Shown: one piece after another, positions 5,665-12,471 of the stretch
Layout: every line of letters starts with the position of its first letter
Numbering within the stretch: position 1 is the stretch's first letter
The notes under the pieces: model-generated
Seen by the model: only the letters and a program-made list of their open reading frames with translations
What the model was told of the DNA's origin: nothing
Databases searched by the model: none
Made by a program: the position numbers and the translations under genes
From: a virus
IMG/VR virus record: IMGVR_UViG_3300037502_000162
Coordinates: 1 to 27,019 of that record
Length of the DNA stretch: 27,019 bases
Reading direction: 5' to 3' (one strand)

Positions 5665-5765
5665 CATAGCCGTATTTGGCGTCTGGTGCTTTGATACGTA
5701 TTTGTATTCCAAGCCGTAGGCACAAGCGTTGTAACAGATGACGCCCTGTAGCTTGTGCCTGTTTT
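5665..5765 (+). ncRNA. Possible ~100-nt structured RNA or leader ending in a 10-bp hairpin
   Basis: Between the 5630 promoter and the next gene lies about 120 non-coding bases. AGGCACAAGC (5718-5727) pairs exactly with GCTTGTGCCT (5751-5760), and GTTTT follows at 5761, as in a rather weak intrinsic terminator. A second pairing, GGCGTC (5679-5684) with GACGCC (5740-5745), could enclose part of the loop. The word AGCCGTA occurs twice. It may be a small phage RNA, an attenuator or a stabilising 5-prime leader; sequence alone cannot choose. Confidence 0.5.
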
Positions 5766-5782
5766 AACATCGTGGTGTGACA

Positions 5783-6037
5783 ATGGCTAAGTCCCCTGCA
5801 TGGCAGCGTAAAGAAGGCAAAGACCCTGCTGGCGGCTTGAATGCCAAAGGCAGGGCTTCAGCACGTGCTCAAGGCATGAATCTGAAGCCTCCTGCTCCCA
5901 ATCCAAAGACAGATAAAGATAAAAAGAGGCGAAAAAGTTTTTGTGCTCGATCCGCAGGACAGATGAAAATGTTCCCTGAGGCTGCAAAAGACCCTGAGAG
6001 TAGGCTTCGTAAGGCTAGGCGCGCATGGAACTGCTGA
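5783..6037 (+). CDS. Small basic phage protein, DUF6321-like, 84 aa
   Basis: Begins MAKSPAWQRKEGKDPAGGLN. The 'SPAWQRKEGK-x-P-x-GGLNAKGR' start and the 'RRKSFCARSAGQMKM' centre (about residues 49-63) recur in a family of small phage proteins I recall as DUF6321-like; the family has no known function. The product is strongly basic and probably binds nucleic acid. A GTG at 5777 is in frame but ATG 5783 is the better start. It overlaps the endonuclease VII gene by 13 bases. Confidence 0.8.
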   Translation: MAKSPAWQRKEGKDPAGGLNAKGRASARAQGMNLKPPAPNPKTDKDKKRRKSFCARSAGQMKMFPEAAKDPESRLRKARRAWNC

Positions 6038-6435
6038 CCTGTACAAAGTGCAAGACTGAAAAGCCTGCTGATTTGCAGCATTTTCCTCCTCACAACAAGA
6101 AGAAGAATGGGCTTGACAGTTGGTGCAGAGAATGCAGAAGCGCATATCGCAGCAGTATTAATCGTGGTGCCTTTCGTTCTGTAATATCAGACACTGCTTT
6201 GATTGACATGAAGGCATCTGTAACTTCTTGCGTTATCTGTGGGTCAAACGAAAAACTTGTTGTTGATCACGATCACGCTACAGGACAGATTCGTGGTATG
6301 CTGTGCGGGCACTGCAACAGAGGCTTAGGTCATTTTCGTGACGATCCTATGCTGCTTGAGTTTGCTAGGGTGTATCTTTTGTCAAACAGTAGTGACCCTG
6401 AAGCAGAAGAGTATCTAGAAAAACATAGTGCTTGA
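6025..6435 (+). CDS. Recombination endonuclease VII-like HNH nuclease, 136 aa
   Basis: Matches the endonuclease VII family (T4 gp49 type), which cleaves branched DNA such as four-way junctions before packaging. Residues 6-9 (CTKC) and 34-37 (CREC) form an N-terminal zinc-finger-like pair, and C69-x2-C72 with C94-x2-C97 form the core zinc site. The catalytic-type motif is 'VVDHDHATGQIRGMLC' (about 79-94) followed by 'CNRGLGHFRDD'. The extra N-terminal zinc ribbon is common in phage relatives. Its role here is probably resolving replication or recombination intermediates; homing is an alternative. Confidence 0.9.
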   Translation: MELLTCTKCKTEKPADLQHFPPHNKKKNGLDSWCRECRSAYRSSINRGAFRSVISDTALIDMKASVTSCVICGSNEKLVVDHDHATGQIRGMLCGHCNRGLGHFRDDPMLLEFARVYLLSNSSDPEAEEYLEKHSA

Positions 6436-6442
6436 GGTAATC

Positions 6443-6622
6443 ATGGCTACCAAATCTCGTGTCAATGAAGCCGGTAACTACACGAAGCCTTCTATGCGTA
6501 AGGCTCTGTTTGAAAGCATCAAAGCTGGCACCAAAGGTGGCAAAGCAGGTCAGTGGTCAGCGCGTAAGGCACAGATGCTTGCTCAGCAGTATAAGGCTAA
6601 GGGTGGTGGCTACCGTGACTAA
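6443..6622 (+). CDS. Conserved small basic phage protein (DUF5872-like), 59 aa
   Basis: Starts at ATG 6443 with GAGGT upstream. The product begins MATKSRVNEAGNYTKPSMRK and ends in 'GQWSARKAQMLAQQYKAKGGGYRD', a pattern I recall from many marine phages and some bacteria. It is strongly basic, with no membrane segment or catalytic motif. It overlaps the next gene by 8 bases, and the two are likely functional partners. Confidence 0.85.
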   Translation: MATKSRVNEAGNYTKPSMRKALFESIKAGTKGGKAGQWSARKAQMLAQQYKAKGGGYRD

Positions 6623-6869
6623 TCTCAAGAAGCCTCAGCAAAGCCTTCGTAAGTGGACCAAGGAAGAATGGGGTACCAAATCAGGTAAACCATCTACTGT
6701 AGGCAAGGGTGCTACAGGTGAACGCTATCTTCCCAAGGCTGCACGTGAAGCCTTGACGCCTGCTGAGTATGCTGCTACATCTCGTGCCAAGAGAGAAGGC
6801 ACCAAGGCGGGTAAACAATTCGTTAAACAGCCATCCAAGATTGCTGAGAAGACTGCAAGGTATCGCTGA
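6615..6869 (+). CDS. Conserved basic phage protein, 84 aa (GTG start)
   Basis: GTG at 6615 is the likely start: GGGTGG lies upstream, it overlaps the previous gene's end, and the resulting N-terminus 'MTNLKKPQQSLRKWTKEEW' fits the family. Later hallmarks are 'GERYLPKAAREALTPAEYA' and 'GKQFVKQPSKIAEKTARYR'. Proteins with this pattern occur widely in phages beside relatives of the preceding gene. Function is unknown; the high lysine/arginine content suggests nucleic-acid binding. Confidence 0.85.
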   Translation: MTNLKKPQQSLRKWTKEEWGTKSGKPSTVGKGATGERYLPKAAREALTPAEYAATSRAKREGTKAGKQFVKQPSKIAEKTARYR

Positions 6870-6870
6870 T

Positions 6871-7116
6871 ATGTCACGTGACTACGGCTCTGAGTATAGC
6901 AACTACCACGCTGCTCCTGAGCAGAAGCGCAAACGTGCTTCACGCAATGCTGCAAGGCGTGAAATGGAGCGTAAAGGACGTGTTTCCAAGGGCGATGGCA
7001 AGGATATTGATCACAAGAATGGCAATCCTCGTGACAATAGCCCGTCTAACCTGCGTGTGAAGCCTAAAAGTAGCAACAGGTCGTTCCCTAGAAACGCCAA
7101 AGCAGGAAAGAAGTAG
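6871..7116 (+). CDS. HNH-like small phage protein, 81 aa
   Basis: Starts at ATG 6871, one base after the previous stop. The product begins MSRDYGSEYSNYHAAPEQKR and carries 'DIDHKNGNPRDNSPSNLRV', which resembles the central D-H-x-N-G-N and trailing N of HNH endonucleases, followed by 'SSNRSFPR'. The complete ordered HNH triad is not obvious, so it may be a degenerate or minimal relative. It is conserved in many tailed phages and often annotated as HNH endonuclease. Strongly basic. Confidence 0.75.
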   Translation: MSRDYGSEYSNYHAAPEQKRKRASRNAARREMERKGRVSKGDGKDIDHKNGNPRDNSPSNLRVKPKSSNRSFPRNAKAGKK

Positions 7117-7119
7117 CAT

Positions 7120-7335
7120 ATGTGGCTTCTTGTAGCAATGATTTGTAACTCTCCTGCTGCAATTGACTGTGATATGTATGCCTACAAGCTGAAATTCTTT
7201 GATTCTGTTGAAGAATGTATGTATGAAGGGCAGCTTTTCATGAAATTCCTCGATGACAACGACAGAGGTGGCAAAGCAGCCTGCTTTGATGTTACCGAAG
7301 TCGGTAAAAACACTGAATCTGACCCCTCTTTTTGA
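7120..7335 (+). CDS. Hypothetical small protein with hydrophobic N-terminus, 71 aa
   Basis: Starts at ATG 7120. The first ten residues are hydrophobic (MWLLVAMICN) and could be a short signal-like or membrane-associated segment, followed by four more spaced cysteines that could form disulfides if exported. Its acidic second half differs from the basic neighbours. No Shine-Dalgarno is obvious, but its coupling distance from the upstream stop (3 bases) is short. No family recognised. Confidence 0.6.
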   Translation: MWLLVAMICNSPAAIDCDMYAYKLKFFDSVEECMYEGQLFMKFLDDNDRGGKAACFDVTEVGKNTESDPSF

Positions 7336-7360
7336 CACATTTTAGCTAAAAAGGTAAACC

Positions 7361-7711
7361 ATGGCACTCACTGTAACACTTTCCAACCCGTCTAACGGTG
7401 TCATGCTGTACACCTATGACAATCTTGACCACGATGACACTGCTCCTGAATCATTTCGTGTTGCTGGTGCTGCTCCCGTGACAGGTTTCATGCATGTTAC
7501 TGGCACTTTTGGTAGTGGCACCGTCAAGCTGCAAGGCAGCAACGATGGCACGAATTGGGTGGCACTTGATGATGTCTATGGCGATGCAATTGCTGTCGGC
7601 AATGCGACTACTGCTGTTGAATTTCGTTCGTCTGCTGTATATCTGCGGCCCCTGCTGTCTGGTGGTTCCGCAGGTGATGTGGATGTCTACATCGCTATTC
7701 GGAGGGTCTGA
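7361..7711 (+). CDS. Small beta-rich phage structural protein, 116 aa
   Basis: ATG 7361 has AAGG upstream. The product is rich in G, T, V and S, with alternating hydrophobic segments and the motif 'GTVKLQGSNDGTNWVALDD' (about residues 51-69), typical of small beta-sandwich proteins in phage structural regions. It ends 'VDVYIAIRRV'. A virion decoration or tail-associated role is inferred. It stops two bases before the next start. Confidence 0.7.
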   Translation: MALTVTLSNPSNGVMLYTYDNLDHDDTAPESFRVAGAAPVTGFMHVTGTFGSGTVKLQGSNDGTNWVALDDVYGDAIAVGNATTAVEFRSSAVYLRPLLSGGSAGDVDVYIAIRRV

Positions 7712-7712
7712 C

Positions 7713-7853
7713 ATGCCGCTGACCAAGAAGGGCGAAAAGATCAAGGCTGCAATGAAAAAGCAATACGGGGCTAAACAAGGCGAACAGGTCTTCTACGCCA
7801 CCGAGAATAAAGGCAAAATCAAAGGTGTCACCAAGAAAGGTAAAACGAAATGA
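7713..7853 (+). CDS. Conserved very small basic phage protein, 46 aa
   Basis: ATG 7713 follows a strong GGAGGG site. The product begins MPLTKKGEKIKAAMKKQYGA and contains 'GEQVFYATENKGKIKGV', a pattern I have seen repeatedly in short phage proteins without a known function. Nearly a third of residues are lysine. It overlaps the next gene as ATGATGA. DNA binding inside the capsid is one possibility. Confidence 0.8.
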   Translation: MPLTKKGEKIKAAMKKQYGAKQGEQVFYATENKGKIKGVTKKGKTK

Positions 7854-8176
7854 TGAAAATGAAACCCGGTGCTATGCAAGAAGCACAACATATGCGGGCA
7901 AATGTTGCTGCTGCTTCTCGTACAACGCCTGCTGCTAAAGCTGCTAATGAGCGTAATCTGCGGGCTGCTAAAGCTGCAAACGCCCCTGCCCCTGCTGCTC
8001 CTGCAAAAGCGCCGCCTAAAGGATCGCTTAATCCAATTAAGCAGCGTATGCAACAAGGTCGTAGTATACGACAAAATTTTATGGCTGGTGGCGGCATGAT
8101 GAAAGGCTACGCCAAAGGTGGTATGGCTAATTGTGGTGCTTCGATGAAACCCAATGGCGCTGCTCGGGGCAAGTGA
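7850..8176 (+). CDS. Ala/Gly/Lys-rich low-complexity phage protein, 108 aa
   Basis: Begins MMKMKPGAMQEAQHMRANVA and runs through an alanine/proline-rich middle ('APAPAAPAKAPPKG') into a glycine/methionine-rich end with 'MAGGGMMKGYAKGGMANC'. It appears largely disordered. The KGGM-type motif recurs in the 1326-aa protein encoded downstream. It overlaps the preceding stop by 4 bases. Function is unknown; it is probably virion- or assembly-associated. Confidence 0.7.
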   Translation: MMKMKPGAMQEAQHMRANVAAASRTTPAAKAANERNLRAAKAANAPAPAAPAKAPPKGSLNPIKQRMQQGRSIRQNFMAGGGMMKGYAKGGMANCGASMKPNGAARGK

Positions 8177-8177
8177 C

Positions 8178-8723
8178 ATGGCTAAGTATGATGACATGAG
8201 TTTTAGCAAGGCTTTTGCTGCTGCTCGTAAAGAGATGGGCAAAGGTAAGACTTTCACGTGGAAAGGAAAGTCGTACAGTACGGATTACAAGGAAGAAGGC
8301 AAAGAGCGTAAGACTACGCCTACAAAGACTCCGCGTCCTGCTCCGCGTCCTACAGCCAATCGTGATGAGATTACGATGTCTGTGCTTCCCAAGACGTATC
8401 AGCAAGCTACACAAGAATCTGGTGCCCGTAGGTCGCGCAATGCTGCATCTGAACGTAGTCGCCGTACTGTTGAACGTGCTGGTGCTGCTCTTGCGAGGGC
8501 TAGTGCTGAGAGTGAAGCCAAAGACAAATTCACCCGTGCTCGCAATCGTCCCGTTGAATACACCTACGAACAGTGGAAAAACATGTCTCGTGGAGAGCGG
8601 GAACGTGCTGGGCTGCCTGTTTCTGAGATTGGCGGGCAGCTTGCGTTTGATCGTTTCATGAGCAAAAATAAAACTGTAACGGGACGGTCGAGTGCTAGAC
8701 CGCCTCGCTTTGAAGACCGCTAA
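8178..8723 (+). CDS. Conserved basic phage protein with 'FTWKGKSY' motif, 181 aa
   Basis: Starts at ATG 8178. The N-terminal 'MSFSKAFAAARKEMGKGKTF' and 'TWKGKSYSTDYKEEGKER' form a compact conserved motif I recall from many short phage proteins. The rest is a long arginine-rich, mostly helical and partly disordered tail (about residues 80-181). Homologues are often much shorter, so the tail may be a lineage-specific addition. Function is unknown; the motif protein usually lies near structural genes. Confidence 0.75.
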   Translation: MAKYDDMSFSKAFAAARKEMGKGKTFTWKGKSYSTDYKEEGKERKTTPTKTPRPAPRPTANRDEITMSVLPKTYQQATQESGARRSRNAASERSRRTVERAGAALARASAESEAKDKFTRARNRPVEYTYEQWKNMSRGERERAGLPVSEIGGQLAFDRFMSKNKTVTGRSSARPPRFEDR

Positions 8724-8739
8724 CACAAAGGATAACGAC

Positions 8740-8835
8740 ATGGCTATGCCTCCCAAGTTCAAACCCTGCTCCAAGTGCCCCAATCCGGCAAAGTGCAAGG
8801 CTGCTGGAAAGTGTCTCGCTAAAGCGAAGAAGTAA
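8740..8835 (+). CDS. 31-aa four-cysteine mini-protein
   Basis: ATG 8740 with AAAGGATA upstream opens a 31-codon frame whose stop TAA shares its last base with the next ATG (TAATG). Cysteines C10, C13, C19 and C25 (C-x2-C-x5-C-x5-C) sit among lysines and prolines, fitting a minimal zinc knuckle. The arrangement, ribosome-binding site and coupling to a virion gene argue that it is translated. No family recognised. Confidence 0.75.
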   Translation: MAMPPKFKPCSKCPNPAKCKAAGKCLAKAKK

Positions 8836-10073
8836 TGAGCCTAACGTCTTATCCTAAGTATACGTATATTGCAGAGGGGGATGGTAACGTAAATCTATAC
8901 GGTACCGCCCTCGATGCTTTTGGTCGTATCAGGACAAGCCATCCATTTACGCTCTTCGACAGCCAAAACAGATACGGCAAAGACCCACATTTTGATGAGG
9001 CACTGACTGGCAGTGCAACAGTCACTCATGCAGCCAATGAGGGTGTCTGCAATATGAACGTTACCACTGCCAGTGGCGATAAAGCTATCAGGCAGACGCT
9101 CAGGCGCTTTCCGTATCAACCCGGAAAGTCTCTTTTTGTCATGGCTACGTTTGTCATGGCTGCTGCACAGACAAACCTGCGTCAACGTCTTGGCTACTTT
9201 GATACTGACAACGGTGTGTTTCTTCAACTGGATGGCACTGAACTCAGCTTTGTGCTTAGGTCGTATGTTACAGGCTCTGTGTCAGACAGTCGTAAAGTTG
9301 CCAAGTCCAGTTGGAATTTTGACAAGTTTGATGGCACTGGTCCTAGCAAACTGACACTTGACATCACAAAAGCACAGATCGTATTCTTTGACTTTGAATG
9401 GCTTGGTGTAGGCTCTGTGCGCTGTGGCTTTGTGATTGATGGCAAGCTGCACCTCGCTCACATCTTCCACAATGCAAACTCTGTATCTACAACCTACATG
9501 ACAACTGCCATTCTGCCTATCCGCTATGAGATTGAGGCAAAGGCTGCTCTATCGTCTAATGCCACACTGAAACAAATCTGCTCCACTGTCATTTCTGAAG
9601 GTGGCTACGAACAGAAGTCTGATCTGCATTGGGCACGCATGACTACAGCTACTACGCTTAGCACATCATTTGAACCTCTTGTAAGCATCAGGCTCAATGC
9701 AAATAAGCTGGGTGCTGTTGTTCTTCCTGCTCGTTTCTCAGTGTTTCCACGTTCAAGTCCTGCAGACTATGAAGTTGTTCTGCTTAGAAATGCTACACTG
9801 ACTGGTGCATCTTACACAACTGGCACATTCAATCATGTTGACTTTGATGTTGCAGCTACCTCTTTGTCTGGTGGTACCATAGTTGATCTGGCGTATCTTA
9901 CCTCATCGAATCAAGCTGGCGGTGCATTTGAGCAAACTGAAAGTTACAACTTCAATCTTCAACTTGGTGTGACTCTTGCTGGCACGAGTGACGTATACAC
10001 ACTTGCAGCACGTGGCTTCAGTGGTACTCCTGACATCATTGGTGCCTTGGCATTTTGGGATTTGACTGACTGA
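8835..10073 (+). CDS. Phage virion structural protein, 412 aa
   Basis: Begins MSLTSYPKYTYIAEGDGNVN and contains 'ALDAFGRIRTSHPFTLFDSQ' (about residues 26-45), 'IRQTLRRFPYQPGKSLFVM', 'GYFDTDNGVFLQLDG', 'FEWLGVGSVRCGFVIDGKLH' and 'CSTVISEGGYE'. I recall this ordered set from a large family of marine-phage structural proteins, sometimes seen in virion proteomes. It is beta-rich, with a concanavalin-like layout as a guess. It may belong to the tail or a receptor-facing fibre. The ATG overlaps the previous stop, and its own stop overlaps the next start (TGATG). Confidence 0.8.
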   Translation: MSLTSYPKYTYIAEGDGNVNLYGTALDAFGRIRTSHPFTLFDSQNRYGKDPHFDEALTGSATVTHAANEGVCNMNVTTASGDKAIRQTLRRFPYQPGKSLFVMATFVMAAAQTNLRQRLGYFDTDNGVFLQLDGTELSFVLRSYVTGSVSDSRKVAKSSWNFDKFDGTGPSKLTLDITKAQIVFFDFEWLGVGSVRCGFVIDGKLHLAHIFHNANSVSTTYMTTAILPIRYEIEAKAALSSNATLKQICSTVISEGGYEQKSDLHWARMTTATTLSTSFEPLVSIRLNANKLGAVVLPARFSVFPRSSPADYEVVLLRNATLTGASYTTGTFNHVDFDVAATSLSGGTIVDLAYLTSSNQAGGAFEQTESYNFNLQLGVTLAGTSDVYTLAARGFSGTPDIIGALAFWDLTD

Positions 10074-10420
10074 TGCAGAATACGTATCGCAAAAGACGCA
10101 CTGTTTCACTTGAGTTGGGCATAACCAACTCTGATATTTACACATGTCCAGATAGGTATGATGGCGATGTCGGCAGCATCATTGTGTCTAATGCTACAGC
10201 TAGTGTTGTTACTGTCAGCCTCGATTGGTATGACAGTGTTGCCAATCTATATTACACGATCATGGAACAAGTTGAACTGAAACCATACTCGCTAGTTCAG
10301 CTTACAGAGTTTCCACTCTACCTGCATAAAAATGACAAGATCAGAGGTCTTGCGAGTGCCGCAACGTCGATCACAGTAACTGTAGCAGTCGAAGAACATT
10401 TTAACGGGACTGCAGCATAA
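10073..10420 (+). CDS. Small beta-rich phage structural protein, 115 aa
   Basis: Coupled to the preceding virion gene through TGATG. The product has alternating beta-strand segments ('IIVSNATASVVTVSLDWYD', 'LYYTIMEQVELKPYSLVQL') and ends in 'SITVTVAVEEHF'. Such short proteins often sit beside the 412-aa protein type and are probably virion components. It lacks signal peptide and enzymatic motifs. Confidence 0.75.
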   Translation: MQNTYRKRRTVSLELGITNSDIYTCPDRYDGDVGSIIVSNATASVVTVSLDWYDSVANLYYTIMEQVELKPYSLVQLTEFPLYLHKNDKIRGLASAATSITVTVAVEEHFNGTAA

Positions 10421-10440
10421 CCTGAACAGGAGTACATGCT

Positions 10441-10911
10441 ATGGACCCCGTAACGCTGATCGCAGCGGCTACGACTGCATTCAATGCGCTTAAAAAAGGC
10501 ATTGAGATAGGACGTGAACTACAGGACATGGGCGGGCAGCTTTCACAGTGGGCTACAGCAATCAGTGACCTAGAGTTTCTGGAAAGAAAGAATCAAGAGC
10601 CTCCGTGGTATAAATCATTCAGTTCTAGCGTTCAAGCAGAGGCTGTTGAAATCTTTGCAGCCAAACGCAAAGCACAAGCAATGCGTGATGAACTGAAACA
10701 ATATGTTCAGTTTTCGTATGGACAGTCTGCGTGGAATGAGTTTGTATCAATTGAAGCAAAAGTGCGTAAGCAAAGACAAGAGCACGAATATCGCAAGCAA
10801 GAAATCAAGGAATCCATCATTTCTGCTGCATTGCTTGTGTTGTCAATGAGTGGCATTGCTGCCCTTCTGTTAACATTTGCCTTCCTATATTACTCATACA
10901 AGATGCAATAA
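10441..10911 (+). CDS. Coiled-coil protein with C-terminal membrane span, 156 aa
   Basis: Begins MDPVTLIAAATTAFNALKKG, followed by 'DMGGQLSQWATAISDLEFLE' (about residues 29-48), a long charged helix (about 72-125) and one strongly hydrophobic segment (about 128-152, 'ISAALLVLSMSGIAALLLTF'). GAACAGGAG upstream gives a good ribosome-binding site. I recall this family from marine phages, without a known role. Its place just before the EF-hand membrane protein, endolysin and spanin suggests part of the lysis set (holin or antiholin), but an internal virion protein is also possible. Confidence 0.75.
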   Translation: MDPVTLIAAATTAFNALKKGIEIGRELQDMGGQLSQWATAISDLEFLERKNQEPPWYKSFSSSVQAEAVEIFAAKRKAQAMRDELKQYVQFSYGQSAWNEFVSIEAKVRKQRQEHEYRKQEIKESIISAALLVLSMSGIAALLLTFAFLYYSYKMQ

Positions 10912-10912
10912 C

Positions 10913-11254
10913 ATGGTCATTGATTTCGACGTAAACAAAGACGGAAAGATTACACCTGAAGAGGTTGAACGTCGAGAGCGTATGCTTGAGATTGAACTTC
11001 GTGAAGAGAAGGCAGATGCACAAAAACGTATGGCATGGGTTGCCATGTTCACAATGGTAGCGTTTACTACTGCTCTGTTTAGTCCTATTGTCAGCAATGA
11101 GCGTGTTTCCGCTCTTGCAGATTTGCTTGGATTGTTTTATATTGCTCAGACTGGTGTAGTTGCTGCTTACATGGGTGCTACAGCCTACATGTCAACAAAG
11201 CATCCTGTTTCAAGCAAGAGTGCTGCAATGTCTGCAAATGAAAAGGATTACTGA
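10913..11254 (+). CDS. EF-hand membrane protein, 113 aa; holin candidate
   Basis: Residues 6-17 (DVNKDGKITPEE) form a complete EF-hand calcium-binding loop, with D6, N8, D10, K12 (backbone), T14 and E17 at the coordinating positions. A charged helix follows (about 18-40), then two hydrophobic segments (about 41-60 and 70-92). Size, two membrane spans and position directly before the endolysin gene fit a holin. Similar EF-hand membrane proteins occur in marine phages. It starts one base after the upstream stop and shares TGATG with the endolysin gene. Holin function is inference. Confidence 0.8.
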   Translation: MVIDFDVNKDGKITPEEVERRERMLEIELREEKADAQKRMAWVAMFTMVAFTTALFSPIVSNERVSALADLLGLFYIAQTGVVAAYMGATAYMSTKHPVSSKSAAMSANEKDY

Positions 11255-11769
11255 TGTCTGACTCTAATTTTGAACGTGTGATGAAAGAGATTTTTCACCA
11301 TGAGGGTGGCTATGTAGATCATCCTGCTGATCCCGGCGGTGCAACCAATATGGGCATTACGTTTGCTGTGCTTCAGTCGTGGCGTGGTAAGCCTATCACG
11401 AAACAAGATGTCAAGGACATGACGCAAGATGAAGCCATGGACATCTATCGTGAAAACTACTGGAATCCGACAAAGTGTCCTCAACTGCCTGATGGCGTTG
11501 ATCTTGTGATGATGGATGGCTCTGTCAACTCTGGCATTGGACGTGCCCCGAAGTGGATTCAGCTTGCTGTTGGCGCTGAGCCTGATGGCAAAATCGGACC
11601 AAAGACACTTGCTGCAATCAATGCGGCTGATCCTGTAAAGATCATTGACGCTGCCCTTGATGCACGACTTGCCTTCCTTAAACGGCTGAAACATTGGGAT
11701 GTCTTTGGCAAAGGGTGGAGTCGTCGTGTCGAAAGTGTGCGCAAGGTAGCCAAAGAAATGGCTCGGTAA
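11254..11769 (+). CDS. Endolysin, GH108 N-acetylmuramidase, 171 aa
   Basis: A lysozyme-like enzyme of glycoside hydrolase family 108, which cleaves peptidoglycan at lysis. The hallmark is 'HEGGYVDHPADPGGATNMGIT' (residues 16-36, in part), with E17 as the expected catalytic acid. The C-terminal part (about 95-171) contains 'GAEPDGKIGPKTLAAIN', the peptidoglycan-binding type 3 domain usual in this family. Length is typical (about 170). No signal peptide is present, so release should need a holin. The start overlaps the upstream stop, and the stop overlaps the spanin start. Confidence 0.93.
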   Translation: MSDSNFERVMKEIFHHEGGYVDHPADPGGATNMGITFAVLQSWRGKPITKQDVKDMTQDEAMDIYRENYWNPTKCPQLPDGVDLVMMDGSVNSGIGRAPKWIQLAVGAEPDGKIGPKTLAAINAADPVKIIDAALDARLAFLKRLKHWDVFGKGWSRRVESVRKVAKEMAR

Positions 11770-12110
11770 TGTGGCGATGGCTTTTTGTTCTGTTCCTGTT
11801 GTCCGCATGTGGTGGCCTGCCTATGGGGCTTGGTGGTGGTACAAATGTTGCTGCCAATACGCAAGTCGGCAAGGAAAACAGGCAGCAAGTGTCGCTGCAG
11901 GAGAACAGAGTTGAGGCGGGACGTGATGTAATCACTGAAACCAAGACGGTAGAGGCTGCTGCTGTAGACAAAGTAGAAGTCAACAATACAAACATTCCAC
12001 CTTGGGTGCTGCTATTGCTGCTTCTAGGGTGGCTTCTGCCTACACCACAAGATATTGGCAGATCACTGTATGACGTAATCACCAGAAGCAAGAGGCGTAA
12101 ATATGGCTAA
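11769..12110 (+). CDS. Unimolecular spanin-like lipoprotein, 113 aa
   Basis: The N-terminal signal peptide 'MWRWLFVLFLLSAC' has a perfect lipobox (L-S-A-C14), predicting an outer-membrane lipoprotein. A polar periplasmic part follows (about residues 15-76). Near the C-terminus is a membrane span ('IPPWVLLLLLLGWLLP', about 76-91) and a basic cytoplasmic tail. Lipid at one end and a membrane span at the other is the architecture of single-protein spanins such as T1 gp11, which join inner and outer membranes in the last lysis step. It follows the endolysin with TAATG overlap and overlaps terS by 8 bases. Confidence 0.82.
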   Translation: MWRWLFVLFLLSACGGLPMGLGGGTNVAANTQVGKENRQQVSLQENRVEAGRDVITETKTVEAAAVDKVEVNNTNIPPWVLLLLLLGWLLPTPQDIGRSLYDVITRSKRRKYG

Positions 12111-12471
12111 ACAACTCACAGAACAGCAACAGCGTTTCCTTGATGCGCTGTTTGATGGTGCAAATGGAGATGTCGTTGCAGCCAAGCGCATTGCTGGCTA
12201 CAGTGAAAACACTGCAACCACTGTCATCGTTAATGCTCTCAAAGAGGAAATCGCTGATGCAACTAGAACATATCTGTCACGTATTGCGCCGAAAGCTGCA
12301 TACGCACTCAATAGTGGCATGGATGATCCTACGCAACTCGGCATTCGTGACAAAATTGCTGCCGCGCGTGATGTCCTTGATCGCACAGGTTTCGCAAAGA
12401 CTGAAAAAGTGGAAGTAGGGGGCAGTAACCCTTTGTTTATTCTGCCTGCTAAAAATGAAGAAACGGAATAA
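12103..12471 (+). CDS. terS: Terminase small subunit, 122 aa
   Basis: Resembles small terminase subunits of marine podoviruses: 'MAKQLTEQQQRFLDALF', 'AKRIAGYSEN' and 'LKEEIADATRTYLSRIAPKAAYAL' form a helix-turn-helix followed by an oligomerisation helix. The C-terminal part has 'IAAARDVLDRTGF' and ends 'NPLFILPAKNEETE'. It recognises phage DNA and starts packaging with the large subunit. It overlaps the spanin gene upstream and the next gene by 17 bases. Confidence 0.82.
   Translation: MAKQLTEQQQRFLDALFDGANGDVVAAKRIAGYSENTATTVIVNALKEEIADATRTYLSRIAPKAAYALNSGMDDPTQLGIRDKIAAARDVLDRTGFAKTEKVEVGGSNPLFILPAKNEETE

Noticed and set aside
7332-7360. TTGACA before the 116-aa gene as a promoter
   Set aside because: The base triplets 17 bases on (TAAACC) touch the start codon, so no leader or SD would remain; TTTTAGCTAAAA nearby is AT-rich and not a terminator.
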